64,000 nucleotides of DNA from an uncultured Bacteroidaceae bacterium (GTDB lineage: Bacteria > Bacteroidota > Bacteroidia > Bacteroidales > Bacteroidaceae): contig CALUJL010000029.1 of the NCBI GenBank assembly GCA_944320955.1, positions 1-64,000 of the forward strand, in the 5' to 3' direction. The notes under the pieces were generated by a model. The model saw only the letters and a program-made list of their open reading frames with translations. It was not told where the DNA came from and searched no databases. Every line of letters starts with the position of its first letter. Position 1 is the first letter of the stretch. The position numbers and the translations under genes were made by a program. Of this stretch, positions 53,986-62,597 are shown piece by piece.

Positions 53986-56732
53986 TATTTGAAAATCAAG
54001 CGCCCCAGTTCTCCGATTATCAGTACGGGAGAGGTGAAGAGGAGCAGCAGTCCCCAGTCTTCGGGGGTGAGGGGAGTGACATTAAACATCTGCCCGCCGA
54101 AGGAAACGATGAGCACTTGCCCCACGACGATAAGCATCCCCACCGAAAGGAAGCCCTTGCTGTGCGAGAGATTGCTGAAGGCGCTGCCTTTCGTGTGGAA
54201 GGCCTTGGCGTTGAACATGTTCCAGAACTGCAGGAATACGAAGAAAGAGAAGAAAAGCGACAGCTCTTTCGGCGTAAGCTCATTGTGCCCCTGGCTGAAG
54301 TCGAGGATGGAGCGGAAGAAATCGGGGAAGGAGAAGGCGGCCATCGTAGGCACATCGCAGTGCTTGAAGTACTGGAGCAGGGCAAAGAGCAGGACGATGA
54401 ACACCACGCCCACGCCCAGGATGATGCGCCGCATGGGGGGCGTGATGATGAACGTCTCCGGATTGCGCGGTTTCTCCTTCATCACCCGCTCCGAGGGCGG
54501 CAGCGAGGCGAGGGCCATGGCGGCGAACGTGTCCATAATCAGGTTGACCCACAGCATCTGGGTCACGGTCAGCGGGCTCTCCGTGCCTAAGAAAGCGCCG
54601 ATGAGCACTATGAGGCAGGCCACTACGTTGATGGTCATCTGGAAAATGATGAAGCGCTGTATGTTCTGATAGAGCGACCGCCCCCACATCACCGCCCGCG
54701 TGATGCTGGCAAAGGAGTTGTCGATGATGGTGATGGCGCTGGCCTCCTTGGCCACCGATGTGCCGTCGCCCATGGAGAGCCCTATGTGTGCCGCCTTCAG
54801 GGCCGGGGCATCGTTCGTCCCGTCGCCGGTGACGGCCACCACTTCCCCACGGTCTTGCAGGGCCTTTACGAGGCGCTGCTTGTCCATGGGCCGTGCGCGG
54901 CTCATGATGCGCAGGTCGCCCACGCGGTCGAGCACCTGCTCGTCGGTCAGCGCGGCGAAGTCCGGGCCGGTGATAATGCTGCGGTCCGTGGCCGTTTCGT
55001 CCCATATTCCGATCTGCCGGCCTATCTCCTTGGCCGTGCCCGGTGTATCGCCGGTCACGATTTTCACCTGTATTCCGGCCTCCAGGCAGCTCCTCACTGC
55101 GGCGGGAACGTCGCCGCGGACGGGGTCGGATATGGCCACAATGCCGAGGAAGCACAAGTCCTTCAGCGCCACACGCCCGTCGGCAAAGGCCGTTTCGCCT
55201 GCCTCCATGATGCGGTAGGCGAAGCCCAGTGTGCGCATGGCCTGGTTCTGGTAGGCCAGGAGTTGCTGCTCTATTTTTTCCTTGTAGGGGGCGGCCGGCT
55301 CTTTGCCCTGCCCGGAGAGGACGGTGGTGCAGAGGCCGAAGACGATTTCCGGAGCGCCTTTCACGTAGAGCACCCGCTTTTTCAGCACGGGCGAGTCCAC
55401 TATCGTGGCCATGTACTTGCGCTCGGTCGAAAAGGTCAGCTGCTCCTGCACGGGACACTCTTCGCGCAACTCAGAATAGCTTCGCTTCTGGCTGCGCAGC
55501 CAGAGCAGGAGCGCGCCTTCCGTAGGGTTCCCGAGCACAGAGGGGCGCGCCGCGTCGGATTCGTCCAGGTAGGCCGTGGAGTTGACGGCTATGCTTTCTG
55601 CCACGAGCCGGGCCGTTTCGCCGCCGTCCGCGCCCAGGTTCTGGTCCGGGCCGAGGGGGAAAAAGCCGGTCTCGTGGATGCGCATCTGGTTTTCCGTCAG
55701 CGTGCCGGTCTTGTCGGTGCAGATGACTGAGCAGGCGCCCATGGTCTCGCAGGCGTGCATCTTGCGCACCAGATTGTTTGTGGCCAGCATTCGCTTCATA
55801 CTTAAAGCCAAACTCAAAGTGACGCTCATCGGGAGTCCCTCGGGCACGGCCACTACGATGACCGTCACGGCGATCATGGCCGTCTGGAGCAGGTATCCTG
55901 TGAAATCGACCCAGTCTATTGCTCCTCCGGGCATCCCGTTGTGGAAATAGACGAAGAGCCGGCCTACGATGATGAGGGCGGCAATGGCGTAGCTGGCTTT
56001 GGTAATGAAGTCGCTCAGCTTGTCCAACTGCCGGTTGAGCGGGGTCTTTACGGAATTGTCTATCTGCGAGCCTTGGTAGACCTTGCCGTACTCCGTGGCG
56101 TCGCCTACGAGAAGGACGCGCATCACGCCGTGCCCGTCGGCCACGGTGGTGCCCTTCATCACCTGATCGGAGGGGTAGGTGGCGTCTTTGTCGAAGTCTT
56201 CTGCCCGCGTGGTCTTGCTGATGAGGGGCTCTCCGGTCAGGGTGGACTCGTTGACCTGCAGGGAGATGGCTTCGAGCAACTGCCCGTCGGCGGGGACTTC
56301 CTCGCCGGTTTCGAGCAGGACGATGTCGCCCACGACGACTTCCTTGCGGGGAATCTGGCAGACGGCGCCGCTGCGGACTACCTTGACCTGCGTGTCGTCG
56401 TTCACCTGGTTTAGTATCTCGAACTTCTTGTTGGCAGAATATTCAAACCAGAAGCCTACGCATGTGGCCAGAAGTACGGCCAGCAAGATGCCGGCGGGCT
56501 CGAAGAATACGCTCCCGTCCTTGCCTTCGCCGAAGAATTCATAGAGGGCCACGCCCACGGAGAGGAGCAGGGCGACGAGCAAAATGAGGATGATCGGGTC
56601 GGTAAATTTCTCCAGGAATAGTTTCCAGATGGGCTCCTTTTCGGGCGGGGTCAGTACGTTTTCGCCGTGTTGGCGGCGGCTTTCGAGGACTTCCTCGGGG
56701 GAGAGTCCGGTGTAGTGTTTCTTTTGTTCCAT
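53985..56732 (-). CDS. calcium-type P-type ATPase (PMCA-like)
   Basis: A 915-residue cation pump from ATG 56732. It has about ten membrane helices, the phosphorylation motif CSVICTDKTGTLTENQM, the actuator motif STLTGEPLISK and the nucleotide-binding hinge GDGTNDAPALK. The N-terminal cation-ATPase start LSPEEVLESRRQHGENVL is typical. It should export Ca2+ or a similar divalent ion from the cytoplasm. An in-frame ATG at 56783 would add 17 residues and begins inside repeat array J. Between the membrane helices and the catalytic loop all key residues are present. Confidence 0.92.
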   Translation of the reverse strand: MEQKKHYTGLSPEEVLESRRQHGENVLTPPEKEPIWKLFLEKFTDPIILILLVALLLSVGVALYEFFGEGKDGSVFFEPAGILLAVLLATCVGFWFEYSANKKFEILNQVNDDTQVKVVRSGAVCQIPRKEVVVGDIVLLETGEEVPADGQLLEAISLQVNESTLTGEPLISKTTRAEDFDKDATYPSDQVMKGTTVADGHGVMRVLLVGDATEYGKVYQGSQIDNSVKTPLNRQLDKLSDFITKASYAIAALIIVGRLFVYFHNGMPGGAIDWVDFTGYLLQTAMIAVTVIVVAVPEGLPMSVTLSLALSMKRMLATNNLVRKMHACETMGACSVICTDKTGTLTENQMRIHETGFFPLGPDQNLGADGGETARLVAESIAVNSTAYLDESDAARPSVLGNPTEGALLLWLRSQKRSYSELREECPVQEQLTFSTERKYMATIVDSPVLKKRVLYVKGAPEIVFGLCTTVLSGQGKEPAAPYKEKIEQQLLAYQNQAMRTLGFAYRIMEAGETAFADGRVALKDLCFLGIVAISDPVRGDVPAAVRSCLEAGIQVKIVTGDTPGTAKEIGRQIGIWDETATDRSIITGPDFAALTDEQVLDRVGDLRIMSRARPMDKQRLVKALQDRGEVVAVTGDGTNDAPALKAAHIGLSMGDGTSVAKEASAITIIDNSFASITRAVMWGRSLYQNIQRFIIFQMTINVVACLIVLIGAFLGTESPLTVTQMLWVNLIMDTFAAMALASLPPSERVMKEKPRNPETFIITPPMRRIILGVGVVFIVLLFALLQYFKHCDVPTMAAFSFPDFFRSILDFSQGHNELTPKELSLFFSFFVFLQFWNMFNAKAFHTKGSAFSNLSHSKGFLSVGMLIVVGQVLIVSFGGQMFNVTPLTPEDWGLLLLFTSPVLIIGELGRLIFK

Positions 56733-56780
56733 TGGGGCGGAGGGTACTTTGTTTTTTTTATTTGGTTCGGTTGTTGGATT

Positions 56781-56865
56781 CATGCAGTGGTTTTCGGAAA
56801 AAGTGGCAGCGCTTTTCCCGAAGGGCGGCAGCGCTTTCAGGCAGTTCCTGCAAGGCTTTTCAGGA
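56781..56865. repeat. 22-bp-lattice repeat array J, overlapping the murU-like 3' end
   Basis: Four units at centres near 56784, 56806, 56828 and 56850, exactly 22 apart. The first two lie in the gap before the P-ATPase start; the last lies inside the end of the uridylyltransferase gene and encodes its final LKSLAGTA residues. Confidence 0.85.
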
Positions 56866-57592
56866 ACCCGTCTGCCTCGCGGAGCGTTTCCGGCTTGCCT
56901 GCGTCGAGCAGGCGCAGCCCGGGCATGGGGAAGGCGCGGATGCAGCATTTGCCGGCCATGCGCAGATAGAAGTCGATGATGGGGAAACATTCCGCTTCTT
57001 CCTGCAGGCTGGGGAAAAGCCGGGGCGAAACCAGGTGGATGCCCGAGAAGGCGTAGCGCCGGCAGCGGGCGGGGTCCAGTCCGGGATAGGGCGATTTCAC
57101 CTCGCCGGTGCGCAGGTTGGTCCACCCTACGAGGCGCAAGTCGTCGTCGAAGAGCAGGTAGCGCGATGTCTGGCGCTCGCTCACGAGCAGGGTGGCGGCG
57201 TCGCCTTCCCGGTATTGGCGGGCAAAGGACGGGAGGTCGGCATTGCTCAGGATGTCGATATTGTGGACGAGGACGGGGCTTCCGTCTGCATCTTCCTGTA
57301 GCAAGGGGATGGCGTGGCGGATGCCTCCGCCGGTGTCGCGCAGCAGGTCGCGCTCGTCGGAGAGGCGGATGGTGAGGCCGAAATTGCCGTTTTCCGCCAG
57401 GAAATGGGCGATTTGGTCGGCAAAGTGGTGCAGGTTGAGGGTGATGTCGGTGAAGCCGGATGCCTTCAGCTTGAGCAGGAGGCGCTCCAAGAGGGGCACT
57501 CCGCCTACGGGAACCAGGGCTTTGGGCATGTGGTCGGTGAGCGGGCGCAGGCGGGTTCCCAATCCGGCGGCAAAGATCATGACTTTATTCAT
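56837..57592 (-). CDS. murU: MurU-like nucleotidyltransferase (MurNAc-1-P uridylyltransferase type)
   Basis: A 251-residue sugar-phosphate nucleotidyltransferase. It starts MNKVMIFAAGLGTRLRPLT with the GxGTRxxPLT signature, then PKALVPVGGVPLLERLL and DTGGGIRHA. Nearest known relatives are the MurU enzymes of cell-wall recycling, which make UDP-MurNAc from MurNAc-1-P, but GDP-mannose pyrophosphorylases also share the fold. The ATG at 57592 overlaps the kinase stop by 8 bases, so the pair is coupled, as amgK and murU are in Pseudomonas. The GTG at 57598 would add two residues. Confidence 0.75.
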   Translation of the reverse strand: MNKVMIFAAGLGTRLRPLTDHMPKALVPVGGVPLLERLLLKLKASGFTDITLNLHHFADQIAHFLAENGNFGLTIRLSDERDLLRDTGGGIRHAIPLLQEDADGSPVLVHNIDILSNADLPSFARQYREGDAATLLVSERQTSRYLLFDDDLRLVGWTNLRTGEVKSPYPGLDPARCRRYAFSGIHLVSPRLFPSLQEEAECFPIIDFYLRMAGKCCIRAFPMPGLRLLDAGKPETLREADGFLKSLAGTA

Positions 57593-59132
57593 CGGCACTT
57601 TCTTTTGTGTATGGCAGGGGGGCGGTCTGGTTCTTCTGTGTATAGGGGGCTTGGGCGGGCAGGGTGCGCTCCTTGTGTTGTTCGCGGTGGCACAGGCGGA
57701 CTTCCACTCCGTAGCGTCTGTTGAGGTACTCGGCCAGATGCTCGGCGCAGTAGACGGAGCGGTGCTGCCCGCCGGTGCAGCCGAAGGAGAACATCAGGTC
57801 GGAAAAGCCGCGCTCCAGGTAGCGGCCGACGTGGGCATCGGCCAGCCGGTACACGCTCCGGAGGAACGTGAGTATCTCCCCGTCTTCTTCCAGGAAGCGG
57901 ATGACCGGCCCGTCCAGCCCCGTGAGTTTCTTGTAAGCCTCGTATCGGCCGGGATTGTGCGTGCTGCGGCAGTCGAAAACGTAGCCGCCCCCGTTGCCGG
58001 TCTCGTCGCCGGGGATTCCTTTCTTGTAGGAGAAACTGAAGACGCGCACGACGAGGCTGGGATTTTCCGCATGGAGCGGCGCCCGGGAGAAGCGCGGCAG
58101 GCGGCACATTCCGCCGAGGGTAGCCTCCAGATAGGGATAGTCGCGGCACACTCCCTCCTGCAGCAGGCGGCGCAGGTTGCGCAGGGCGGGCGGGATGCTC
58201 AGCATGAATTGCGCCTTGTGCTCCTGCCATCCGCGGAAACCGTAGGCGCCCAGCACCTGCAGCAGGCGGAGCAGGACGAACAGCCCCAGCCGCCTGCGGA
58301 AAAGCGCGGGGTCGGCCTGCCGGTAGGGGGAGAGGTGTTGCAGGTAGGTGTCGGTCAGTTCCTCGCGCAGTGCGTCGCCGTAGCCGGGGCGCGCCTGCCA
58401 GAGGAAAGAAGCAAGGTCGTAATAGACGGGTCCCCGCCGCCCCCCTTGGAAATCGATGAAGTAGGGCTCGCCGTTTTTCAGCATGATGTTGCGCGATTGG
58501 AAGTCGCGGTAGAGAAAAGTGGGGGTGCTCTCTTGCAGGACATCGTCGACCAAGCGCCGGAAGTCGGCCTCCAGTTTGAGTTCGTTGAACTCGTAGCCGG
58601 TATTTTTCAAGAAGCAATATTTGAAATAATTCAGGTCGAAGAAGACCGAGGTGCGGTCGAAACTCGGCTGCGGGAAGCAGCGCCCGAAGTCCAGCCCCCG
58701 GGCTCCTTCGTATTGCAGGCGCGGGAGCAGGGCGATCACCCGGCGGAGCAGGCAGACGGTGCCGGGGGGATAGTCGCCTCCGGGCGTGCGGCTTTGCTGA
58801 AGTACCTGGTAGAGCGAGCAGTCGCCCAAGTCTTCTTGCAGGTAGTAGAGCTCGCAGTCGTCGTCTCCCAGCCCGGCAGCCCGGCAGTCCTCGGCCCCTC
58901 CTATGCAGACTTGCGGCACGGGCAGGCCCTTGCTCCGCAGGTGGCGGGCCAGGTAGAGGAAGGCGCGGTTTTCTTCGGCCGAAGTTCCACGGACGCCTAT
59001 GCAGGTTTCCGTTCCGGCCTGCAGGCGGTAGTAGGCGCGGTTGCTGCCCGCTCCGGCCAGCGGGACGATGGTTTCGGGCACAGTCCCGTAGGAGGCTAGG
59101 AAAAGTCGGGATAGGGGAGCGGTCTTGTCCAT
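57585..59132 (-). CDS. AmgK-like amino-sugar kinase fused to a RapZ C-terminal domain
   Basis: A 515-residue fusion. Residues about 1-340 are an aminoglycoside-phosphotransferase-fold kinase of the AmgK type: LAGAGSNRAYYRL near the N-terminus, and the catalytic loop FLYRDFQSRNIM with FIDFQGGRRGP. The usual catalytic-loop histidine is a tyrosine here. Residues about 360-490 match the RapZ C-terminal domain (RVFSFSYKKGIPGDETGNGG, then CTGGQHRSVYCAEHL), which in E. coli senses glucosamine-6-phosphate. It should phosphorylate MurNAc or GlcNAc and hand the product to MurU; the sensing half is an inference. The long upstream frame is not homologous. Confidence 0.82.
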   Translation of the reverse strand: MDKTAPLSRLFLASYGTVPETIVPLAGAGSNRAYYRLQAGTETCIGVRGTSAEENRAFLYLARHLRSKGLPVPQVCIGGAEDCRAAGLGDDDCELYYLQEDLGDCSLYQVLQQSRTPGGDYPPGTVCLLRRVIALLPRLQYEGARGLDFGRCFPQPSFDRTSVFFDLNYFKYCFLKNTGYEFNELKLEADFRRLVDDVLQESTPTFLYRDFQSRNIMLKNGEPYFIDFQGGRRGPVYYDLASFLWQARPGYGDALREELTDTYLQHLSPYRQADPALFRRRLGLFVLLRLLQVLGAYGFRGWQEHKAQFMLSIPPALRNLRRLLQEGVCRDYPYLEATLGGMCRLPRFSRAPLHAENPSLVVRVFSFSYKKGIPGDETGNGGGYVFDCRSTHNPGRYEAYKKLTGLDGPVIRFLEEDGEILTFLRSVYRLADAHVGRYLERGFSDLMFSFGCTGGQHRSVYCAEHLAEYLNRRYGVEVRLCHREQHKERTLPAQAPYTQKNQTAPLPYTKESADE

Positions 59133-59137
59133 GTTGT

Positions 59138-60190
59138 TCAGAGGAGAATGCCTTTGGGATATTGCATGGTCACGCAGTGGAGCGACCCGTTTTGGCGTAT
59201 CAGCGGGCGGCAGTCGATGCCGATGATTTCCCTGCCCGGGAAGGCTTCGCCGATGACTTCGCAGGCCTTTGCGTCCGAAGCGGGCTGCCCGTAGGTCGGG
59301 ACGAGCACCGCGCCGTTGATGACCAGGAAGTTCGCATACGTGGCGGGCAGTATGCGTCCCTCCTCGTCGCGTATGATTTCCGGGCTGGGCAGGGGGAGCA
59401 GGCGGTAGGGGCTGCCGTCTGCCGTGCGGAGCGCCTGCAGTTCCTGCTCCATTGCCTGCAGTTCGCGGAAATTCGGGTTCTGCGGGTCGGGGCATTGTAC
59501 GTAGACTATCGTGTCGCCCGGCGCAAAGCGGGCCAGCGTGTCTATGTGCCCGTCGGTGTCGTCGCCGGCGATTCCGCCGTGTTCGAGCCATAAGACGCGC
59601 CGTACATGCAGCACTTTTTTCAAAAAGTCCTCCACTTTTTCCTGAAAGCGCTGCCCCTTTTCCGGAAAGTACTGAGTGTTCCGTCCCGGAGAGGTAATCA
59701 GGCAGCGCGTAGTCGTCAGCAGGGTTCCCTTTCCGTCGCACTCGATCGAGCCGCCTTCGAGCACGAAATCGTCGTGATCCTCCCGCTCCCCGTGGAGAAG
59801 TCCTTCCTGAAAGAGCGTGCGGGTGATGCGGTTGTCCTTGTCGGCGGGAAACTTTCCGCCCCAACCGTTGAAGCGGAAATCCAATACGGGAAGCGGGCGG
59901 TCGCCCAAGAGGGTGATGCCGCCGTGGTCGCGTGCCCAGGTATCGTCGGTCGGGCACGCACAGAAGCGCACATTCTCCATCCTGACGCCGGCGGCGGACA
60001 ATGCGGAGCGCACGGCCTCCGTATCGGGCGCGACGATGAGGAGCAACTCCCTTTCGGCCACGGCGCGGGCTATCTGCAGGAAACACCCGGTGACTTCCGG
60101 GAGCGTCTCGCGCCAGTCTGTCCCGGCATGGGGCCAAGTCAGTTGGACGCCGCTCTGCTCGTCCCATTCGGCCGGCATGTAGCGGAGCAT
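59138..60190 (-). CDS. agmatine deiminase family protein, with an embedded repeat
   Basis: A 350-residue enzyme from ATG 60190. It shows the family features MPAEWDEQSGVQLTWPHAGTDW, FNGWGGKF, LEGGSIECDGKGTLLTT and the C-terminal QPASDAKACEVIGEAFPGREI. It hydrolyses agmatine or peptidyl-arginine-type substrates to carbamoyl products. Residues around 170-200 (NTQYFPEKGQRFQEKVEDFL) are encoded by repeat array K and look longer than the matching segment of relatives. Longer in-frame starts exist (60295), but similarity begins near 60190. It stands 5 bases from the kinase gene. Confidence 0.88.
   Translation of the reverse strand: MLRYMPAEWDEQSGVQLTWPHAGTDWRETLPEVTGCFLQIARAVAERELLLIVAPDTEAVRSALSAAGVRMENVRFCACPTDDTWARDHGGITLLGDRPLPVLDFRFNGWGGKFPADKDNRITRTLFQEGLLHGEREDHDDFVLEGGSIECDGKGTLLTTTRCLITSPGRNTQYFPEKGQRFQEKVEDFLKKVLHVRRVLWLEHGGIAGDDTDGHIDTLARFAPGDTIVYVQCPDPQNPNFRELQAMEQELQALRTADGSPYRLLPLPSPEIIRDEEGRILPATYANFLVINGAVLVPTYGQPASDAKACEVIGEAFPGREIIGIDCRPLIRQNGSLHCVTMQYPKGILL
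59600..59680. repeat. 22-bp-lattice repeat array K, inside the agmatine deiminase gene
   Basis: Four units at centres near 59608, 59632, 59653 and 59674 (steps 24, 21, 21) with CAGCACTTTTTTC, CTCCACTTTTTCC and GCTGCCCCTTTTCCGG. They lie inside an otherwise conserved coding region. Confidence 0.75.
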
Positions 60191-60317
60191 TTCGCGCCCG
60201 TTTTGCCAGTCATCGGTGCCGCCGAATGTTTCCCACTGTACCTGGTAGTCGGTCGCCTGCTTCTTCTGTCCGCCTCTCGATGCTAACAGTCCCATCTCGT
60301 TTGCTGTATCGTTTGGG

Positions 60318-62549
60318 TTAAACTTCTTTGGATTCCGTCTTTTTCTGCCGGGGGATAGAGCCTTGTATCGGGCGCTTTCTGATCGTGAAGGAGAGTTTTT
60401 CCTCGCCTTCCTTGTGCGTCCCTACGAAAATGCTTCCCTCTTCCGGATGCCGGGCCAGCAGGAGTTCGGCTATTGTGTCTTCGACGTAGTTCTGAAGTGC
60501 CCGCTTCAACGGACGTGCCCCATACTGGACGTCGAAACCGTTCTTGCAGATAAACTTTTTGGCCTCGGGCGTAAGCGAAAGCGCATAGCCGAGTTGCCCG
60601 ATTCGGGCTTCGATGGGCTTCAGCTCCACTTCAGCTATTCTCTCTATATCCTTATCTTTTAGATTATTGAACGTCACTATTTCGTCTATCCGGTTGAGGA
60701 ATTCGGGAGAGAACTGCTTGTGCAGGGCTTTTTCTATCATGTTCCGGGCAAAAGACTTGTCGTCCGCACGGTTTTGCCCGGTGAATCCGATGCCGCGCCC
60801 GAACTCTTTCAGCTGGCGCGTGCCGACATTGGAGGTCATGATGAGCACCGTATTCTTGAAGTCCACCGTGCGGCCGTTGCTGTCCGTAAGCCTTCCTTCG
60901 TCCATCACTTGCAGCAACAGATTAAACGTATCGGGATGTGCCTTTTCTATCTCGTCCAAAAGTACAATGGAGTAGGGCTTGCGGCGTACTTTCTCGGTCA
61001 GTTGCCCGCCTTCCTCGTAGCCTACGTATCCGGGAGGCGCACCGACCAGGCGCGAGACGGAGAACTTCTCCATGTATTCGCTCATGTCGATGCGGATAAG
61101 CGCATCTTCCGACCCGAAGAGGAGCAGTGCCAGCTGTTTGGCCAGGTAGGTTTTTCCCACGCCGGTGGGGCCCAGGAAGAGGAAAGTGCCTATGGGTTTG
61201 TTCGGATCCTTCAGGCCGACCCGGCTGCGGCGGATGGCTTTTGTCAGCGCCGATATGGCATCGTCCTGTGCGATTACCCGCTTTTTCAACTCCGGTTCTA
61301 TGTGGAGCAGGCGTTCCGCTTCCGGTTCTGCCATGCGCTCCAGAGGAATTCCGGACATCATGGAGACCACTTGCGTGACGGCGTCTTCGTCTATCTCGAC
61401 CCGGTGCTCCTTCAGCGACTGTTCCCACTCCCGCTGTTTCTTTTCCAGCTCGGCTTTTTGCTCGTAGCCCTGGTCGCGGTAGTTCGCGGCCAGCTCGAAA
61501 TCCTGTTCCTTTGCAGCCTGGTTCTTAAGGACTTCAAGGTTTGCAATCTTTTCCTCAAGGTCAATGATTTCTTTCGGCGGGACAACTTTTGTCAAGTGCC
61601 CTCTCGATCCGGCTTCGTCCAGCGCGTCCAGCGCTTTGTCGGGGAAGAATCGGTCGGAGATGTAGCGGTCTGTCAGGGAGACGCAGGCCTTTAGGGCGTT
61701 CTCGGTGTAAAATACGTTGTGGTGCTCCTCGTATTTGTCTTTTACGTTCTCCAAAATGGTCAAAGTGTCTGCGGCCGACGTCGGTTCCACAAGGATTTTC
61801 TGGAAACGGCGGTCTAAAGCGCCGTCTTTCTCAATGCTTTCCCGGTATTCATCCAGCGTTGTGGCGCCAATGCACTGAATTTCTCCCCGGGCGAGGGCCG
61901 GTTTCAGGATATTCGCTGCATCCAGGCTCCCGGCGGCAGCCCCGGCTCCGATCAAGGTATGGATCTCGTCGATAAAGAGGATGACATTCGGGCTTTTCTT
62001 CAGCTCTTCCACGAGTGTCTGCATGCGCTCTTCAAATTGCCCGCGGTACTTTGTCCCGGCCACGATGGAGGTCATGTCCAACATGACAATGCGTTTGTCG
62101 AGAAGGACACGCGGGACGTTGCGTTGGCGAATGCGAATGGCCAAACCTTCTACAATGGCTGTCTTGCCGACGCCGGGTTCTCCGATGAGGATGGGGTTGT
62201 TTTTCTTGCGGCGGCTGAGGATTTGCGCTATGCGCTCGATCTCTTTTTCCCGACCGATGACGGGGTCGAGTTTTCCGCTTTCGCTTGCGGCGGTCGCATC
62301 AAAGCCATATTTGTCCAGCGTCGGCGTGTTTCCGCCGGCGGCGTAGCGTTTCTGTTCGTTTTTGTTGGCAGGCCTCTCTGCATTGTTGCCTGCTTTTTTT
62401 TCATCTTCGTCGTCTGTATCGCTCCACGCATCGTCGCCCAAGTCCATCCGTATCGGGCGGTTTTCCTGCAGGGATGCAGGCTGCGGGCCGACGGATGCCG
62501 GGGAAGCGGGGAAATCCTGAAGTCCTTTTCTGAAAATGTGTTTCTTCAT
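60318..62549 (-). CDS. clpC: ClpC-type AAA+ unfoldase without its N-terminal domain
   Basis: A 743-residue Clp ATPase. Both AAA+ modules are present: Walker A GEPGVGKT and GPTGVGKT, and UVR-type linker EEKIANLEVLKNQAAKEQDFELAANY (split in relatives), the hallmark of ClpC. A GIGFTG segment could be the ClpP-docking loop. The first 80 residues are a low-complexity acidic and polar stretch in place of the two Clp-N repeats (about 150 residues in relatives). It should unfold proteins for ClpP, with altered adaptor binding. Confidence 0.9.
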   Translation of the reverse strand: MKKHIFRKGLQDFPASPASVGPQPASLQENRPIRMDLGDDAWSDTDDEDEKKAGNNAERPANKNEQKRYAAGGNTPTLDKYGFDATAASESGKLDPVIGREKEIERIAQILSRRKKNNPILIGEPGVGKTAIVEGLAIRIRQRNVPRVLLDKRIVMLDMTSIVAGTKYRGQFEERMQTLVEELKKSPNVILFIDEIHTLIGAGAAAGSLDAANILKPALARGEIQCIGATTLDEYRESIEKDGALDRRFQKILVEPTSAADTLTILENVKDKYEEHHNVFYTENALKACVSLTDRYISDRFFPDKALDALDEAGSRGHLTKVVPPKEIIDLEEKIANLEVLKNQAAKEQDFELAANYRDQGYEQKAELEKKQREWEQSLKEHRVEIDEDAVTQVVSMMSGIPLERMAEPEAERLLHIEPELKKRVIAQDDAISALTKAIRRSRVGLKDPNKPIGTFLFLGPTGVGKTYLAKQLALLLFGSEDALIRIDMSEYMEKFSVSRLVGAPPGYVGYEEGGQLTEKVRRKPYSIVLLDEIEKAHPDTFNLLLQVMDEGRLTDSNGRTVDFKNTVLIMTSNVGTRQLKEFGRGIGFTGQNRADDKSFARNMIEKALHKQFSPEFLNRIDEIVTFNNLKDKDIERIAEVELKPIEARIGQLGYALSLTPEAKKFICKNGFDVQYGARPLKRALQNYVEDTIAELLLARHPEEGSIFVGTHKEGEEKLSFTIRKRPIQGSIPRQKKTESKEV

Positions 62550-62597
62550 CTTAATCTGATTATGTAGAGAAAGAGAGCAAGAACCGTGCCAGACTCT

